Shown piece by piece: positions 35,072 to 42,284 of a stretch of DNA of 45,793 nt. The notes under the pieces were generated by a model that made no database searches, had not been told where the DNA came from, and was given only the letters and a program-made list of their open reading frames with translations. Source of the DNA: Paenibacillus sp. MZ04-78.2 (GTDB lineage Bacteria; Bacillota; Bacilli; Paenibacillales; NBRC-103111). Numbering within the stretch: the first letter of the stretch is position 1; each line of letters opens with the position of its first letter. The translations under genes and the position numbers were made by a program. The stretch spans positions 1 through 45,793 of the forward strand of contig NZ_JANAVJ010000041.1 in NCBI RefSeq assembly GCF_024213375.1, given 5' to 3'.

Positions 35072-36082
35072 CTACGGTGCGGGAGAATAGGGCGACGTGG
35101 ATTCTCTCACGATCAGTTCCGGCTTCAAGCAGACCGACGTATTCCGTTTCAAGGAGCCGTCGATCAGCCTGAGCAGCAGGCGGACGGCCTGCTGTCCCAT
35201 CTGCTCCATCGGCTGTCTGACGGTCGTCAGACGCGGATGAATATCGGCGGCGAACACTTGGTCGTCATACCCGACGATGGAAATATCGCGCGGAATGCGG
35301 TACCCTTCGTCCCGGAACGCATCCATGATGCCGAGCGCAAGGCCGTCTTCCCCGGCGAAGACGGCGGTCGGCACGTTCCCGCTGCGCAGCCATGCCTTGG
35401 CGACGTCGAAGCCGCTGCGGATGTTGAATTCGGCTCCGGCCACGGCCAGTGGCGTCAGTCCCGCTTCGGCCATGGCCGCTTCGAATCCGCGGCGGCGCTC
35501 TCGGACGCTGAGAAACAGCTCCGGTCCGCTGACGTGCGCGATGCGGGTATGTCCCAGCTCGATCAAATGCTTGGTCGCCTCATAGCCGCCCATGTAATTA
35601 TCCACATTCACCGTAGTGGCATTTGTTTTTTCAATCTGATTGTCGATAATGACAAACGGGATTTTCTTCCGTTTGAGCTCCAGCACATACTGCTCTTCTT
35701 CCATCGGCGACAGCACGATGATGCCGTCGACCCGGTCCTCCTGAAATAAAAAGTTGGTCGGCTTCAAACCGCCGTCCGGAGAGGAGCACACGTTCAGCGC
35801 CAAAAAATAGCCGTTCTCCTCCAGCGCTTCGTTCACGGCATGCACAATGCCGTCGAACACCGAATCTTGCAGGGTGATCAGCGTCAGGCCGATCAGTCCC
35901 GTCGACCCCCGCGCCAGATTGCGGGCGGCGGCATTGGGGCGGTAATCCAGCTCCTGAATGGCCTGCAGCACCTTCTGACGGTTGCTCTCCCGGACGGTAG
36001 GCGAATTGTTAAGCACCTTCGACACGGTCACGAGCGACAGTCCCGATTTTTTTACGACGTCCCATATGCTTACTTTTTTCAT
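35072..36082 (-). CDS. LacI-family transcriptional regulator of the sugar module
   Basis: 336 residues. Canonical LacI HTH with hinge (SIWDVVKKSGLSLVTVSKVLNNSPTVRESNRQ, LDYRPNAAARNLARG). A periplasmic-binding-like effector domain covers about 60-336 (GLIGLTLITLQDSVFDGIVHAVNEALEENGYFLAL, DGIIVLSPMEEEQ, SIVGYDDQVFAADIHPRLTTVRQP). The ATG at 36082 has GGGAG 9 bases upstream. An extended -10 (TGG-TATACT, 36132-36124) just upstream could give separate expression. Its likely operators are the TATAA(A/G)CGTTTATA palindromes before the permease gene. Confidence 0.92.
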   Translation of the reverse strand: MKKVSIWDVVKKSGLSLVTVSKVLNNSPTVRESNRQKVLQAIQELDYRPNAAARNLARGSTGLIGLTLITLQDSVFDGIVHAVNEALEENGYFLALNVCSSPDGGLKPTNFLFQEDRVDGIIVLSPMEEEQYVLELKRKKIPFVIIDNQIEKTNATTVNVDNYMGGYEATKHLIELGHTRIAHVSGPELFLSVRERRRGFEAAMAEAGLTPLAVAGAEFNIRSGFDVAKAWLRSGNVPTAVFAGEDGLALGIMDAFRDEGYRIPRDISIVGYDDQVFAADIHPRLTTVRQPMEQMGQQAVRLLLRLIDGSLKRNTSVCLKPELIVRESTSPYSPAP

Positions 36083-36123
36083 TGGATCAAACTCCCGGAT
36101 CGGTATTCGTATAGATAAGCAAT

Positions 36124-36132
36124 AGTATACCA
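36124..36132 (-). promoter_or_regulatory. Extended -10 promoter for the LacI gene
   Basis: On the minus strand TGGTATACT (36132 down to 36124) fits TGnTATAAT with one difference. No good -35 is seen. A hairpin GGCCTCTCC/GGAGGGGCC lies just upstream, between the binding-protein gene and this promoter. Confidence 0.5.
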
Positions 36133-36212
36133 TAGCTCCGTCCGGCCCCTCCGCGAGGAGAGGCCGGGGCGCAGGGGAGTCGTTACGCGGCGGGGTCAGA
36201 AGGCTTGCTCGA

Positions 36213-37584
36213 TTATTGTTTGGCTTTGCCCGCGTTTTTTTCCTTCAGCAGGTCGTTCACCTTTTTCTCCAGCTGCGGGCTGATTTCGGCCACGGATTTT
36301 TGCCCGTTGTCCACGAGATCCAGCTCGTTCTTGACGATGTTCAAAATCTCGGAGTAGTGGGTGATCAGATGGTTATACGATTCGACGCCGTATTTCAGGC
36401 CGCCCTCGACGACGTTCTTCATGTCTTTGGCGTCAATCGCCGGCGCGTAGAGATTGAAATACTTTTCCGCCGCCTGCTGGTTGGCCGGAGGCGTGCCGCC
36501 GCTCAACTGAATCGACTTTTCCTGGATTTCTTTGCCGAGCTGGAATTTGATCCATTCGTACGCTTCCTTCGGATGCTTGGAGTCCTTCAGGATGAGGAGC
36601 GGGTCGACGTACAGTACGTTGCGGTTCTTGTCGCTGCCGCTGTACGGGACGGCGGCCACGCCGACCTTGAAGCTGTAATCTTTGACCGAGGCGAGAATCC
36701 AGGCCCCGGCGACGGACATCCCTACGCGCCCGGTGGCGAACGGGTCGCCGCCCAGCCCGGCCACGGCTTTGGAGAATTCCGGCGACGGCATCACCTTATC
36801 CTTCAGAATCAAGTCGGACAAGCGCTGGTTGATTTTGACGACTTTCCGGCGAATTGAAATGGAAGGACGTCGCATGGCCACCGTTCGTCCACGTATCGTC
36901 GGAGTATACCTTCGCTCCGAAATAAACCGGACGCATATCCCTATCGCCCCAGCCCCAGTCCACGCCGAACTCCACTTTTTCAAAATCGTCGCTTGGCTTG
37001 CTCAGCTTCTTGGCGGTTTCGATCATTTTGTCGAACGTCCAAGACTTGTCTTCGTAGCTCGACGGCGGGTACGGAACGCCTGCTTTGTCGAACATGTCCT
37101 TGTTGTAGAGGAGCATCGTCACATAGCTGTACACCGGGATGCCGTAGTTTTTGCCGTCGATTTTGTAGATATCGAGCAGGTTGTCGGGAATGCCGTAATC
37201 GGACGCTTTGAAGTTGTCCTCTTTCATCAGGTCGGTCAGGTCACGCAGCAAGCCCTTGTCGTAATACTCGATGAAGCCGCCCTCGCCCCAATGCGAGGTG
37301 ACGTCGGGAGCCGTTCCGGCGGCAATCATCGCTTGCATCTTCGAATCGAATTCCTCGTAAGGCGTCTTCATGATCTTGACCTTGATGTTCGGGTGCTTCG
37401 CTTCGAATTCCGGAATGAGCTTCTCGACAAAGATTTTATCTGGAACGTCGGGAACGAACTGCGTGATCGTGACCGCGGAGTCCCCCTTGGCCCCGCCATC
37501 TTTTGTGTCGCTTGAGCAAGCCGGCAGCAGTACCGCGCCTGTCAGCAGAATCGCGCCGAGACAAGCCGTCTTGTTTCTTTTCAT
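36213..37584 (-). pseudogene. Sugar ABC transporter solute-binding lipoprotein, one frameshift
   Basis: Starting at the ATG at 37584, the protein opens with a lipoprotein signal (MKRNKTACLGAILLTGAVLLPACSSD). The family 1 solute-binding fold follows (FVEKLIPEFEAKHPNIKVKI, FDSKMQAMIAAGTAPDV, YGIPVYSYVTMLLYNKDMFDKAG). After FHFNSPE near 36840-36850 the frame shifts; the other frame continues VKINQRLSDLILKDKVMPS, then FATGRVGMSVAGAW and YEWIKFQLGKE to a stop at 36213. Repaired, it has about 456 residues, the usual CUT1 size. Coding quality on both sides is high and the shift is in a short A-run, so a sequencing error is plausible. It delivers the sugar to the two permeases encoded upstream. Confidence 0.8.
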
Positions 37585-37614
37585 CTTTCTTCACTCCTTC
37601 GTTTGGTGACCATT

Positions 37615-37788
37615 GGAGCCCGGTGAATAACAGGTCGCTGCGCAAGCGGATCATTCTTCCGATCGCTGTTGTCCCCGGATTCTTTGATTCAATAACCCAT
37701 CAGGTGGGGAGAATCCGGGGCCAAAGGCGACCGCTGACGCTTCTCCAGAACGATTCCGCTTGCTCCGCTAGTTCATCCACCGGGCTCC
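37615..37788. repeat. Nested inverted repeats between permease and binding-protein genes
   Basis: Outer arms GGAGCCCGGTG (37615-37625) and CACCGGGCTCC (37778-37788) are exact complements, extended by GAATAAC and GTTATTC next to them. An inner pair CCCCGGATTC (37673-37682) and GAATCCGGGG (37711-37720) is also exact. Together they can fold most of the 214-base gap. Such structures commonly protect or end transcripts and set unequal levels of permease and binding protein. Confidence 0.65.
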
Positions 37789-37798
37789 TGAGGGTTAT

Positions 37799-38680
37799 TC
37801 ATTTCACTCCAGTCAGCACGATGCTTTCTACGAAATATTTTTGTGCGACGGAGAATAAAACCAGAATCGGAACGAGAGCCAGAACGGCGGACAGCATGAC
37901 AAGATTCCACGGCACCAGCCGGGTGGCGGACGAATACATCGCGGTCATGCCGATCGTCAGGGTAAAATGCTCGGATGAGTTCAGGTACAGCACCTGCCCG
38001 AGCAGATCGTTCCAGCCGTACATGAAGGCGAAGATCGCCACGGTCGCCAGCACAGGGCCGGAGAGCGGCAGCGCGATGTTCCACCACTGGCGCCATTCGG
38101 AGCAGCCGTCGATCTTGGCCGCGTCGTACAACTCACCCGACAGCGAAGCGAAAAACTGCCGGATGAGGAAGATGTTATACGCCGAGCCGAAAAAAGCAGG
38201 GATGGTAATCGGCAGAATCGTGTCCATCCACCCGAGATTTTTGAACAAAATGAACTGCGGAATCATCAGGGCCGGGTACGGAATCATCATCGTGCTGAGC
38301 AGAAACAGGAACAGCGCGTTTTTCCCCCGGGCGTTATAGCGTGCGAATCCGAACGCGACGAGAGACGACGAAAGCACGGTCCCGATGACGCTGAAGACGG
38401 CAATAAGCAGGCTGTTTTTGTACCACAAGCCGTACTGGTATTGGGTGAACAGGCTCTTGAAGTTGCCCCAGGCGAACTGCTCCGGGATGAGTCTGGGCGG
38501 GAATTTGAGCACTTCCGCTTGCGACTTGAACGCGGTCGAGAACATGTTGAGCGTCGGGAAAATCATGATGACCGCGACGACGATCAGCAGTAGAAAGACC
38601 AACCATTCGAACGGGGTCGTTTTGCGCTTGTCACCTGCTTGCTGCCCCGGACGCTTCTGCGTTACGGTTGTCGTACTCAT
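37799..38680 (-). CDS. Carbohydrate ABC transporter permease, MalG/CUT1 type
   Basis: 293 residues with six predicted spans (FEWLVFLLLIVVAVIMIFPTL, SLLIAVFSVIGTVLSSSLVAFG, LFLFLLSTMMIPYPALMIPQF and others). The cytoplasmic EAA loop is ELYDAAKIDGCSEWRQWWNIALPLSGP, which docks the ATPase. It overlaps the stop of the MalF-type permease by 4 bases, so the two are coupled. No ATPase gene is present in the module; CUT1 systems of Bacillales usually share an MsmX-type ATPase encoded elsewhere. Confidence 0.92.
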   Translation of the reverse strand: MSTTTVTQKRPGQQAGDKRKTTPFEWLVFLLLIVVAVIMIFPTLNMFSTAFKSQAEVLKFPPRLIPEQFAWGNFKSLFTQYQYGLWYKNSLLIAVFSVIGTVLSSSLVAFGFARYNARGKNALFLFLLSTMMIPYPALMIPQFILFKNLGWMDTILPITIPAFFGSAYNIFLIRQFFASLSGELYDAAKIDGCSEWRQWWNIALPLSGPVLATVAIFAFMYGWNDLLGQVLYLNSSEHFTLTIGMTAMYSSATRLVPWNLVMLSAVLALVPILVLFSVAQKYFVESIVLTGVK

Positions 38681-39567
38681 ACGCCGCCTCCTTCATAATG
38701 AACAAGCTTCCGGGATACCCTCATGATCAGGAACATCATGAGCATGATCACGATAAGCAGCAGCCAGGCCATGGCCGAAGCGTAGCCCATTTTGAAAAAT
38801 TTGAAGCCGTTCTGCCATAGGTAGTACACGTAAAATTGGGTAGCGTAGTGCGGCCCGCCCTTGGTCATGACGAACGCCTGCGTAAACACCTGGAACGAAT
38901 CGATAATGCCCATGATGAGCTGGAATAGTACGACAGGCGAAATCATCGGCAGCGTGATGCGCCAGAGGGACTGCCACCGGGTGACGCCGTCGATCTTAGC
39001 GGCCTCGTACAGAATCGGGGGCACGCCCTGCAAACCGGCGAGGAAGATGACCATGCCGGCCCCGGCGCTCCACATCGTCATGATGACCATGGCGGCCAGC
39101 GCCCAGTTGCTGTCTTCGAGCCACTTGGGCCCGTCGATGCCGAGCAGCCCGAGCGCCCAGTTGAACATGCCGATCTTGGAGTTGAACACCCACAGCCAGA
39201 CGAGCGACATGGCCACGCCGGAGATCATGCTGGGAAAATAAATCGCTGTCCGGAAAAACCGCTTGAACGGAATTTTCTGATTGACTAGCAGCGCCAGAAA
39301 CAGCGACAGCAGAAGCTGGAGCGGTACGCTGAATATTGTGAATAGCACCGTCGTTTTCACCCCGCGCCAGAATAGATCGTCCTGAAGCATCTTGGCGTAG
39401 TTCTGCAGACCGACCCACTTCGGCGGGCTGATGATGTTGTATTCCGTGAAGCTGATGTAGAGCGAATACAGAATCGGGTACAGCGTGAATACCGCCGCTC
39501 CGATCAGCCACGGCGAAATAAACAGGTAAAAAGTTTTGGTTTCCCGTCTGCGTGCCCCCTGCCGCAT
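38677..39567 (-). CDS. Carbohydrate ABC transporter permease, MalF/CUT1 type
   Basis: 296 residues, six spans (FYLFISPWLIGAAVFTLYPIL, VLFTIFSVPLQLLLSLFLALL, AAMVIMTMWSAGAGMVIFLAG and others) and the EAA loop ILYEAAKIDGVTRWQSLWRITLPMISP. The ATG at 39567 follows AAGGAGGG by 6 bases; the longer frame to 39669 lacks a site and would cross the proximal operator. It is the first gene of the sugar module, and its 3' end overlaps the MalG-type gene by 4 bases (ATGA type). Confidence 0.92.
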   Translation of the reverse strand: MRQGARRRETKTFYLFISPWLIGAAVFTLYPILYSLYISFTEYNIISPPKWVGLQNYAKMLQDDLFWRGVKTTVLFTIFSVPLQLLLSLFLALLVNQKIPFKRFFRTAIYFPSMISGVAMSLVWLWVFNSKIGMFNWALGLLGIDGPKWLEDSNWALAAMVIMTMWSAGAGMVIFLAGLQGVPPILYEAAKIDGVTRWQSLWRITLPMISPVVLFQLIMGIIDSFQVFTQAFVMTKGGPHYATQFYVYYLWQNGFKFFKMGYASAMAWLLLIVIMLMMFLIMRVSRKLVHYEGGGV

Positions 39568-39586
39568 GGGCAATCCCTCCTTAAAG

Positions 39587-39600
39587 TATAAGCGTTTATA
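39587..39600. promoter_or_regulatory. Proximal LacI-type operator TATAAGCGTTTATA
   Basis: A 14-base dyad with one mismatch, between the promoter and the permease ribosome site. Same core as the distal palindrome at 39772-39785. Its position suits a roadblock or looping role. Confidence 0.6.
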
Positions 39601-39771
39601 TTTTTCGTCGAAGTAAGGCGCACCCCCTACCGACCGATGCGAAGCTGTGCGCCCGGTTCCGCGCAACATGGAATTGATTTTTATGAATAAGGGTCTGAAA
39701 AAGTTATGCCGGTTAAACTCGGATGTTGTTGAAACGAGGGGGGATTGCGGATGGCATCGAAGCTTTAAAAT

Positions 39772-39785
39772 TATAAACGTTTATA
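39772..39785. promoter_or_regulatory. Main LacI-type operator TATAAACGTTTATA
   Basis: A perfect 14-base palindrome placed at the expected start site of the minus-strand promoter at 39788-39815. A third, half-conserved copy (GTAAACGTTTTC, 39802-39813) covers the -35. The central CG fits LacI-family operators. Confidence 0.7.
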
Positions 39786-39787
39786 GT

Positions 39788-39815
39788 TTTATATGCCTAT
39801 AGTAAACGTTTTCAA
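39788..39815 (-). promoter_or_regulatory. Promoter of the sugar module
   Basis: On the minus strand TTGAAA (39815-39810), 16-base spacer, TATAAA (39793-39788). It is embedded between two operator-like repeats. Upstream, 39816-40010 contains no supported gene. Confidence 0.6.
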
Positions 39816-40010
39816 GGATGGCGTCAACCCTAATTTTCCATTATTTCCTTCAGCGACCCGCGGGCAGGCGTCCGAAGCCGGAGAGGGCCGGGCCGTACGC
39901 AAATTGACACGCTGGCGGCGCGTAAGCTACCATGAGAAAAATACGCGCTTATCGCCGCAAAAGTGGGAAACCGCGCATGAAGACCCATTCATCCATCTTT
40001 TCGCCAATGT

Positions 40011-40567
40011 TTAATCATAAACCAGTGTTACTTGACTTGAAATTAATAAATCTTGGATTTTTCGTAATTTTACTCTCTCAGATTCTTTTATTTTATCTTG
40101 ATGCATCAGCTCGTTAAAATTCCCATTACAAAGGCGAAGAACAAATGGTGGCGTGGCTCCAAAACCTCCACAAAAACAGTCTTTAAGACTATCTAAACAA
40201 GAACCATAATACCCACCCGGCCCAATAGGTGACATGATATATACGAACAACTTCTAACCAACCTAATCTTCGTCTCTGTGACAGGCTTGACCATGTATTT
40301 TTTATTGTTGGTTTCGAGATCATCCATTTGTTCCAAATTTCCATCGCTTCATACAGAGGGTTCTGACCAGAATTCACCGGATAATTCTAGATTAAACAGC
40401 TCCTGTGTAATTGGACTCTTATGAAAATAATGCGGTTTATCTAGAACAAAGAAAAATGAGCCTATTACCTTCCCATCTTGACTCAACATATTTATATAAA
40501 TTTTTTCCATTTTAGATTTGGTAGCCAAGCAATGTTTTATATAGATCTCAGTTAACCACAAACCCAC
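40011..40567 (-). pseudogene. Decayed gene of unknown function in an AT-rich island
   Basis: Three overlapping minus-strand frames join into one protein of about 185 residues. The first ends FNLELSGEFWSEPSV at an internal TGA (about 40350). The same frame resumes SDGNLEQMDDLETNNKKYMVKPVTE, and after a one-base shift near 40250 it continues LFVYIMSPIGPGGYYGSCL and PPFVLRLCNGNFNELMHQ to the stop at 40011. The GTG at 40567 is the only visible start and may not be the original. I do not recognise the family. Strong AT bias against the flanking sugar module suggests acquired DNA. Confidence 0.5.
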
Positions 40568-40581
40568 AGGGGGGATATCTT

Positions 40582-41391
40582 TTGACGCTGTTGAACGTAC
40601 GGCGGATGCTTGTCCGAAAGCTGGCAGCAGCTTATTTCACTTCCTGGGCAATCGTCCTTTGGCTTACCTTTCCTAGTATAGCGTTAGGAGGAAGCAACTG
40701 GAACGCGGCTGAAAATTATTTGTTATTGGCGTTCATTATTGCGTTGTACGCAGTTCCCGCTATTTTTCTCTACGGAGTTCTCGTTTCTTCGCTCCTCGAA
40801 GCATTATCGGTTAAGTTAAAAGTGAAAGGTCCCGGTGGGGCGTTGATATTCGGTTTTCTCCATGCCATCTTTGGACTTTGCTTTGGCTTCGTGCTTCAGT
40901 CTTCGCTATTTGGCATCATGGGGGGAGGAGCGGCGATACTTTTCTATAGTTTCGATCGAATTCTCATTCGTGCTATCCCGATTCTTAAGAGGAAGATCCG
41001 AGTGATCGCTTTTATTGCTCCCATGCTACTGTTTGTTCTCATAGTGGGTGCGATTGATGCCACATCGCCGCCGAAGCCGCCGAAGCTGCCGTTTACCGCA
41101 AAAGATGCTGTGCAATTTGCTACTTCCGGCAGGGGTACTACTATTGACCGATTTCCCAAGGAAGAAGGAGTCGTTAAGTTGCAAATTGACGGCTATGACG
41201 TTGAGCGGGAAACGAAGGTAGAGGAAACGGCCGAGAAGGAAGTCTATAAAGTGCTGTTCACGGAACGTTGGCGTAAGGGAGAGGAGAATGGCCAATATCA
41301 GATGATCTATGAGGTCAGCCGCGGAAGCATGGAAGTCCAAAGAGGAAATGGTGCTGAGCCTCCGTATCTGCGTCCAGCCAAGGCGGCCTGA
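40582..41391 (+). CDS. Orphan integral membrane protein with soluble C-terminal tail
   Basis: 269 residues, with at least four spans in the first 155 (LAAAYFTSWAIVLWLTFPSIA, NYLLLAFIIALYAVPAIFLYG, LIFGFLHAIFGLCFGFVLQ, VIAFIAPMLLFVLIVGAI). A charged extracytoplasmic or cytoplasmic tail follows (VVKLQIDGYDVERETKVEE, YKVLFTERWRKGEENGQYQMIYEV). Family not recognised. The TTG at 40582 follows GGGGGG by about 8 bases. It shares a very short gap with the divergent decayed gene. Confidence 0.6.
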   Translation: MTLLNVRRMLVRKLAAAYFTSWAIVLWLTFPSIALGGSNWNAAENYLLLAFIIALYAVPAIFLYGVLVSSLLEALSVKLKVKGPGGALIFGFLHAIFGLCFGFVLQSSLFGIMGGGAAILFYSFDRILIRAIPILKRKIRVIAFIAPMLLFVLIVGAIDATSPPKPPKLPFTAKDAVQFATSGRGTTIDRFPKEEGVVKLQIDGYDVERETKVEETAEKEVYKVLFTERWRKGEENGQYQMIYEVSRGSMEVQRGNGAEPPYLRPAKAA

Positions 41392-41568
41392 CGGCTTTAC
41401 CGCCGAAGCACTAGAACAGTACGGAACCGTACCGGATCGCATGCCTGCGGTGCATGATCCAGTCCCTTATAGCGAGTTGCAAGGCTAAAAATACTTTGTA
41501 ACATTTTGTAAGATGTAGTACTTGTTTAGGAAACCTTACCCTTACCTAAGAAAGGCGGAAATAATATA

Positions 41569-41742
41569 GTGGATGAAAAAAACAAAATCCCTTTTTTCGT
41601 GGTTGATCTTGTTGTTATGGTTTTACTTTTTTATATCGTTTGTACTAACATCAGCAGCCTTGGCATTGGTTTAATACTTTCAATCACAATCTATCATTTT
41701 GTGACTAAGCCCTTAATAAAAAAGCTATTTAAGATAGATTAA
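41569..41742 (+). CDS. 57-residue two-span membrane protein
   Basis: GTG start with AAAGGCGG about 10 bases upstream. The product opens MDEKNKIPFFVVDLVVMVLL and continues FYIVCTNISSLGIGLILS, with a basic end (FVTKPLIKKLFKID). Two hydrophobic spans joined by a short loop. Strongly AT-rich like the neighbouring decayed gene. No family recognised. Codons are free of stops over 57 residues in AT-rich DNA, which supports a real gene. Confidence 0.55.
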   Translation: MDEKNKIPFFVVDLVVMVLLFYIVCTNISSLGIGLILSITIYHFVTKPLIKKLFKID

Positions 41743-41933
41743 AAGAGCAGACGCATATGTGGGAATATGCTATACAGAACTCCATACCGGCGGCATCATT
41801 CCTCCGATAACAAAGGGCAACTGTGTATAGTCGGGGTAGCTTTTTGATACTTTTTCTCAAATAATAGCAAAATAAAAGCAGCGGCGGTTTGCCGCTCGTT
41901 GCTCCTAGCGCGGAAGGAGATGATTGGAAGCAC

Positions 41934-41962
41934 TTGCAATTTTGGTACAGTTGATGTAAATT
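41934..41962 (+). promoter_or_regulatory. Promoter of the proS T-box transcript
   Basis: TTGCAA (41934-41939), 17-base spacer, TAAATT (41957-41962). Initiation near 41970 precedes the T-box stem I. Between 41743 and 41933 there is only a small AGCGGC/GCCGCT hairpin (41878-41896) and no gene. Confidence 0.5.
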
Positions 41963-41994
41963 GGAATACACAACATTGCAGTAGCTCTAATTCA

Positions 41995-42250
41995 AGAATC
42001 GAAAAGCAATGATCAAGGACATGGAACGTGCGACCGGTTGCGCCAGAGAGGGCGTCCGAGGCTGAGAGACCCCCAACCGCCGTATGCTTCACCCACCTTG
42101 TAGCTGCAGCGGGGAACTAAGCTGGACGTATCCGCTGCCGGGCCTCCCCCGTTATCCGAGTGAAGGACCGTACATGCCCGGAGTCCGAGGCATATGCGGT
42201 TGAACCAAGGGTGGTACCACGACACGTTTTCGTCCCTGACGAAGACGTGT
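41995..42250 (+). ncRNA. T-box riboswitch controlling proS, with terminator
   Basis: Stem I carries the expected landmarks (GATCAAGGACATGGAACG, CCAGAGAGGGC, GGCTGAGAGACC). The specifier region TTCACCCACCTTGTAGC places codon CCC (proline) at 42092-42094. The antiterminator core AAGGGTGGTACCACG is at 42207-42221. It pairs with uncharged tRNA through TGGT. The competing terminator is ACACGTTTTCGTC (42222-42234) with GACGAAGACGTGT (42238-42250), then TTATTTGTTT. Uncharged tRNA-Pro should permit read-through into proS. Confidence 0.9.
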
Positions 42251-42284
42251 TTATTTGTTTATATCTGAACTTGGAGGGATTTCC

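Noticed and set aside
36682..37515. Long plus-strand frames across the binding-protein and kinase genes
   Set aside because: They are antisense to strongly supported genes, with biased composition and no ribosome sites. The same applies to long antisense frames over helD, glnS, gudB and proS.
39932..40117. 61-codon plus-strand frame at the left edge of the AT-rich island
   Set aside because: No ribosome site, it crosses a sharp composition boundary and overlaps the end of the decayed minus-strand gene.
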